Under the pieces are notes generated by a model. The model made no database searches and was not told the DNA's origin. It saw only the letters and a list, made by a program, of their open reading frames with translations. 64,000 bases of DNA. Origin: JAAUTY01 sp964397305. Lineage in GTDB: Bacteria > Cyanobacteriota > Cyanobacteriia > Cyanobacteriales > Spirulinaceae. The DNA lies in NCBI GenBank assembly GCA_964397305.1, contig CAYNIP010000007.1, forward strand, positions 1 through 64,000, read 5' to 3'. Of this stretch, positions 61,054 to 64,000 are shown in pieces. Numbering within the stretch: the stretch's first letter is position 1; every line of letters starts with the position of its first letter. Both the position numbers and the translations under genes were made by a program.

Positions 61054-62040
61054 CTAGTTCGCAGTTTGGAGCAAAGGCTCGGTAACCAAATGCGGTAGAT
61101 CCACTGACTCCAACAGTTCTGCCCATGCTGCTGCGATCGCGTTGTTTGATGGCTGGTTGATTTGGAGATCCACCAACATCGAAGCGCAATCATACCAAAC
61201 GCCATTTTCAGCCAAGATGGACGACTGCTCAACCGGCGTTTGTCCTTCTAGCGCGCGCATCAGCTCGGTGCTGGGCTCGATCCGCTGCACCCAGCCATCG
61301 ACAAACGGCGCATTGGGGGACAGGTTGCCGTCCAACTTGAGCGCGAAAAACCACTGGTAGTTTTTGCCGACTTCCAGCGCGGGCGCATCCTCCGGCACGC
61401 GAATCGCGATGATGCCAGCTTCACCCGAAACAGGCAGCGTCATTTGGTAGTGCAGATTTTCGTCCTCGTCCTTGAGGCTGAAGACAGCTTCGGCAGCGGG
61501 CGAGGCAGGAACGTAGACCAGAATAGTCGGGTGGCTAGATAGCGTTGTGCCGTAGAAGCTTTCCGGCAACACTGCCAGCATCGACACCCGCTGGTCGTTC
61601 AGGCGATAAGGGCCGTGGATGTCGGTGCGGGAGGAACCACCGACAGCTTGGTTGGGTGCGCCTTCGCCGGGGGGCGGGACGAAGGTTTGGCGCGAAGCCC
61701 CGCCAGTCGATCGGTTGGGTGCGCCTTCGCCGGGGGGCGGGACGAAGGTTTGGCGCGAAGCCCCGCCAGTCGATCGGTTGGGTGCGCCTTCGCCGGGGGG
61801 CGGTACGAAGGTTTGGCGCGAAGCCCCGCCNNNNNNNNNNNNNNNNNNNNNNNNNNNNNNNNNNNNNNNNNNNNNNNNNNNNNNNNNNNNNNNNNNNNNN
61901 NNNNNNNNNNNNNNNNNNNNNNNNNNNNNNGGGGGCGGGACAAACATTCCTGCTTGAGCAATCCCGGGAAGCAGGCAGAGAGCCGCTCCGAAAGAGCAAC
62001 CTAACGCTCGAAAGACGAACTGCTTAGCAATCATAACCAT
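61054..62040 (-). CDS. DUF928 exported protein with 21-residue tandem repeats; interrupted by assembly gap
   Basis: A signal peptide (FRALGCSFGAALCLLPGIAQA) leads to a Pro/Gly-rich repeat region and a DUF928 domain (from about GPYRLNDQRVSMLAVLPESF to the end, with LVYVPASPAAEAVFSLKDED, WFFALKLDGNLSPNAPFVDG and GVWYDCASMLVDLQI). The repeat unit is GGASRQTFVPPPGEGAPNRST (21 residues, encoded by 63 bp); three copies are visible before the N run. DUF928 proteins are periplasmic, of unknown function, and usually sit beside CHASE2 proteins in cyanobacteria, as here (CHASE2 kinase 391 bp downstream). The true repeat number is unknown because of the gap. Confidence 0.85.
   Translation of the reverse strand: MVMIAKQFVFRALGCSFGAALCLLPGIAQAGMFVPPXXXXXXXXXXXXXXXXXXXXXXXXXXXXXXXXXXGGASRQTFVPPPGEGAPNRSTGGASRQTFVPPPGEGAPNRSTGGASRQTFVPPPGEGAPNQAVGGSSRTDIHGPYRLNDQRVSMLAVLPESFYGTTLSSHPTILVYVPASPAAEAVFSLKDEDENLHYQMTLPVSGEAGIIAIRVPEDAPALEVGKNYQWFFALKLDGNLSPNAPFVDGWVQRIEPSTELMRALEGQTPVEQSSILAENGVWYDCASMLVDLQINQPSNNAIAAAWAELLESVDLPHLVTEPLLQTAN
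61651..61830. repeat. 63-bp in-frame tandem repeat
   Basis: Units starting at 61651, 61714 and 61777 (GTTGGGTGCGCCTTCGCCGG...) are almost identical, and the array is cut by the N run. Each unit encodes 21 residues of the DUF928 protein. Confidence 0.92.
61831..61930. other. 100-base assembly gap (N)
   Basis: A round 100 Ns inside a tandem repeat is a scaffold placeholder. From the flanks, the missing piece should be 28 bases plus a multiple of 63 if the repeat pattern continues. 100 and 28 are equal modulo 3, so the frame across the Ns is kept by coincidence. Confidence 0.9.
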
Positions 62041-62138
62041 TACCTTCTATCTACCCAATATCTACTAGTACTTTATCACAGGAGGCTTTCTAGCATTCAC
62101 GGTGATTTCACGTAGCAAAGCAACCCTTGCCTCGGTCG

Positions 62139-62187
62139 GGGTTTGGTCTCCAAACCCTTAGCAGCTCTGGGTTTGGTTTCCAAGCCC
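62139..62187. repeat. Pair of small palindromes 30 bp apart
   Basis: GGGTTTGGTCTCCAAACCC (62139-62157, perfect 8-bp arms) and GGGTTTGGTTTCCAAGCCC (62169-62187, one G-T mismatch). They are near the 5' side of the DUF928 gene and the 3' end of the kinase pseudogene. Could be repeats of a dispersed family or a transcription stop signal. Confidence 0.65.
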
Positions 62188-62214
62188 CTAGGCGATCGCT
62201 CAGTCATTTCCACC

Positions 62215-62889
62215 CTAGATCCTGGAGAACCGTTTTATCCAGCGGAGAAGGAGGTGAGCAATGCAGCCTAAGAGCGTCGCCGCCAACGCATAGACATCAC
62301 ACTAGGGCCGCGCCTTGTCCGTCGAATTGCTAGGTTCTAGGAGACTATACCCATCGGTATTGCTGGAATCAATCGAGGTGAGGGTTTCGTGAAACCCCTT
62401 CGTTACGCCAAGATCAATCAGCACCGCCTCCGGTTTGCCCGTCCGCAGCACAATATTGGCCGGCTTCTCATCCCGATGCACTAACCCCTCTCCCTACACC
62501 ACCTTGAACGCCTCTCCCACCTGGCGGATATAGGTCAACGCCTCCTGCTCCAGCAGTTTTTTCGTCGGCAAACTCGCCAAATCCTGCCCCGCCCCATAGG
62601 CCGTGACAATAAATGCTCGACCCTGTTCACGAAACGAGCCTAAACGCTGGACGATGTGGGGATGCTGACAACGAGCCAACTTCACTGCCTCAGCAATCAG
62701 CTTGTTATTGAATGTGTCCCGCTCCGGGGGGGGTGGTTGCGCCAAGCCCGCATCTCGCAGCGTCTTGAGCACAACCCGCTCGCCTTCCGGGCGCTCCGCG
62801 AGATAACTAATCCCGACGCGCCCCTCGTTGAGCGATCGCACGACCCGATATTCTCCCTTGTGCAGCGTATCGCCTGCCTGCCAACCCAT
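62215..62889 (-). pseudogene. Ser/Thr protein kinase gene with in-frame stops
   Basis: From ATG 62889 (MGWQAGDTLHKGEYRVVRSL) the frame encodes a Hanks-type kinase N lobe with NEGRVGISYLAERPEGERVV and the ATP lysine in VVLKTLRD. It stops at TAG 62494-62496 after GEAFKVV. The same frame resumes with GEGLVHRDEKPANIVLRTG (catalytic HRDxKPxN), VLIDLGVTKG (in place of DFG) and SLLEPSNSTDKARP. A second TAG (62302-62304) follows, then CDVYALAATLLGC to a final stop at 62215. Both stops look like point mutations of Tyr and Trp codons. The upstream ORF extension to 63135 is not conserved. Inactivated kinase; a sequencing error is unlikely to explain two stops. Confidence 0.82.
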
Positions 62890-63026
62890 GAACGCCTCCT
62901 CGCCGGAGACTGGGGAGAGATCGTAGGGTGAGAGCAGCCAATCAGAGATGCTCCCCAAGTAGGAACGGTTTTTGCCGGGTTGCTTTGCTAGGGTAAGCCT
63001 GAACTGCGTTGAACTGGGTCCTCTGG

Positions 63027-64000
63027 ATGTCTCCCCCGTTACACAATCTGCTGCGATTGGATCAGCTGTTGCGATCGCCCCTGCGCCAGACAGACCAAAC
63101 TTTAGCGGAAGCCTTGGAGCTGGCGACGCGCACAATTCGCAATTATCGAAATTACCTGAGAGATACGCTCGGCGCGCCCTTGGCGTTTACCAAGCAGCGC
63201 GGCTGGCATTATACGGAGGCCGACTGGCGGCTGCCTACCGTGTCGCTCTCGGTGGGCGAGGTGTTTGCCCTAACTTTGGGGGCGCGGATGCTCGAGTCCT
63301 ATTCGGGTTCGGCCTATCGGCGGGACTTGGAGACGGCGATCGCCCAGCTCCAGGAGCGGCTGCCAGAGCCGATGGCGGTGAGTTTACAGCAGCTCGCTGA
63401 TGAGCGTGTGCGCTTCCGGCCGGGGGGCGAGGTGGCTCTTGATCCTACCATCTGGGTCCACCTGCTCCAGGCCTGCTCAAACTCGCAGCAGGTCTGGCTG
63501 CGCTACTACTCAGCGCAGCGCCAGCAGGAGTCGGAGCGGACGGTCGATCCCTATTTGATTGATGTCTATCGCAGCAGCAATCCCTACCTGTTCGGGTTCT
63601 GCCACGAGCGCCAGGACTGGCGGACCTTTCGCATCGACCGGATTCGGGAGCTGCGGGTGTTGCCGCAGCGGTTTGAGCGCGATCCGAGCTTGGATTTGGA
63701 GCAATATCTCAACGACGGTTTCCAGTATGAGTTTGGGGGCGAGCCGGTGGCGATCGCCATTGAGTTCGATGCGGCAACGGCTCCTTTTATCGTGGAGCGG
63801 CGCTGGCATTCGTCGCAGGTCATTGAGCCGCTGGCCGATGGCGGTATTGTCTTGAAGCTCTGCGTGACCGGGCTGAATGATGTGAAGCGCTGGGTGCTGG
63901 GCTATGGCCGGGGGGCGGTGGTGCGGGAGCCGCCGGAGCTGGTGGCGATGGTGCGGGAGGAGATAGGGCAAATGTACTATAATTATGGCGATCCCCGTCT
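63027..64000 (+). CDS. WYL-domain transcriptional regulator (3' end outside window)
   Basis: The frame opens at ATG 63027 (MSPPLHNLLRLDQLLRSPLR) and is uninterrupted to the last base, so at least 324 residues. A helix-turn-helix-like N terminus (QTLAEALELATRTIRNYRNY) is followed by a linker and a WYL domain. That domain has QQVWLRYYSAQRQQESERTV, PYLIDVYRSSNPYLFGFCHE, FRIDRIRELRVLPQRF and a C-terminal extension, VKRWVLGYGRGAVV, REPPELVAMVREEIGQMYYN. WYL regulators sense ligands, often nucleic acid or nucleotides, and frequently control CRISPR-Cas or other defence loci. What it controls lies beyond the window. Divergent from the kinase pseudogene. Confidence 0.85.
   Translation, partial: MSPPLHNLLRLDQLLRSPLRQTDQTLAEALELATRTIRNYRNYLRDTLGAPLAFTKQRGWHYTEADWRLPTVSLSVGEVFALTLGARMLESYSGSAYRRDLETAIAQLQERLPEPMAVSLQQLADERVRFRPGGEVALDPTIWVHLLQACSNSQQVWLRYYSAQRQQESERTVDPYLIDVYRSSNPYLFGFCHERQDWRTFRIDRIRELRVLPQRFERDPSLDLEQYLNDGFQYEFGGEPVAIAIEFDAATAPFIVERRWHSSQVIEPLADGGIVLKLCVTGLNDVKRWVLGYGRGAVVREPPELVAMVREEIGQMYYNYGDPR

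Noticed and set aside
61651..61930. Possible CRISPR array
   Set aside because: The units are contiguous 63-bp in-frame repeats without spacers and code for a periodic protein segment.
62890..63135. N-terminal extension of the kinase pseudogene
   Set aside because: Overlaps the start of the divergent WYL gene and lacks conservation; kinase similarity begins at the ATG at 62889.

Overview
The window comes from a cyanobacterium. The octamer GCGATCGC (HIP1) recurs throughout, and many protein families are typical of that phylum: SphS, DUF1350, DUF1400, DUF1816, DUF928 beside a CHASE2 kinase, Asr1405/Asl0597, Uma2/DUF820 proteins with coiled-coil tails, TPR-CHAT and TpsA proteins, and an SLH porin. 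Most of the DNA is GC-rich. A stretch at about 5.9-8.2 kb is clearly AT-richer. No rRNA, tRNA or CRISPR array was seen. There is one 100-base N gap (61831-61930).

Layout. 1-5.3 kb: the end of a Uma2-like gene, a pilin-like G/H protein, and a translationally coupled multi-PAS hybrid kinase with an EAL response regulator. 5.3-11.8 kb: a rearranged extracellular-polysaccharide/PEP-CTERM island with a ~543-bp direct repeat, a truncated O-antigen-ligase copy, a headless PEP-CTERM gene, a broken DUF1350 gene and a polysaccharide pyruvyl transferase. 12-18.7 kb: sphS-phoU (phosphate signalling), ligA, small envelope/stress proteins and a complete Uma2 protein. 19-27.8 kb: ferredoxin, periplasmic TPR protein, SLH porin, and a secreted TPR-CHAT protein with a two-partner-secretion exoprotein. 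28-31.2 kb: a ThDP decarboxylase plus succinate-semialdehyde dehydrogenase, which together fit the cyanobacterial route from 2-oxoglutarate to succinate. 31.4-38.7 kb: FAD oxidoreductase, DUF1400 hydrolase, and an amino-acid-binding lipoprotein closely followed by a membrane adenylyl cyclase. 38.9-47.1 kb: rpmG-rpsR, RDD protein, isoaspartyl peptidase, hydrolase, rlmB with mini-RNase III, STAS protein and small conserved proteins. 47.4-50.8 kb: a TreS-maltokinase fusion. 51-64 kb: transposase relics, a CHASE kinase, an NCS2 purine permease with a perfect NtcA box, an OmpR-type regulator, rhodanese, the CHASE2 hybrid kinase/DUF928 pair, a decayed Ser/Thr kinase gene, and a WYL regulator running off the end.

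The most distinctive structural discovery is two related families of transposase-less elements with GGGTG...CACCC termini. Target-site duplications of 9-10 bp can be read directly for four insertions, one of them with a mismatch. One insertion, a tandem pair, lies exactly on the start codon of the RDD gene. Smaller palindromic repeats are nested in them, in a CHAT coding sequence and between genes. The functional hypotheses most worth testing are the binding-protein/adenylyl-cyclase pair, the secreted CHAT/TpsA pair, and NtcA control of the purine permease.
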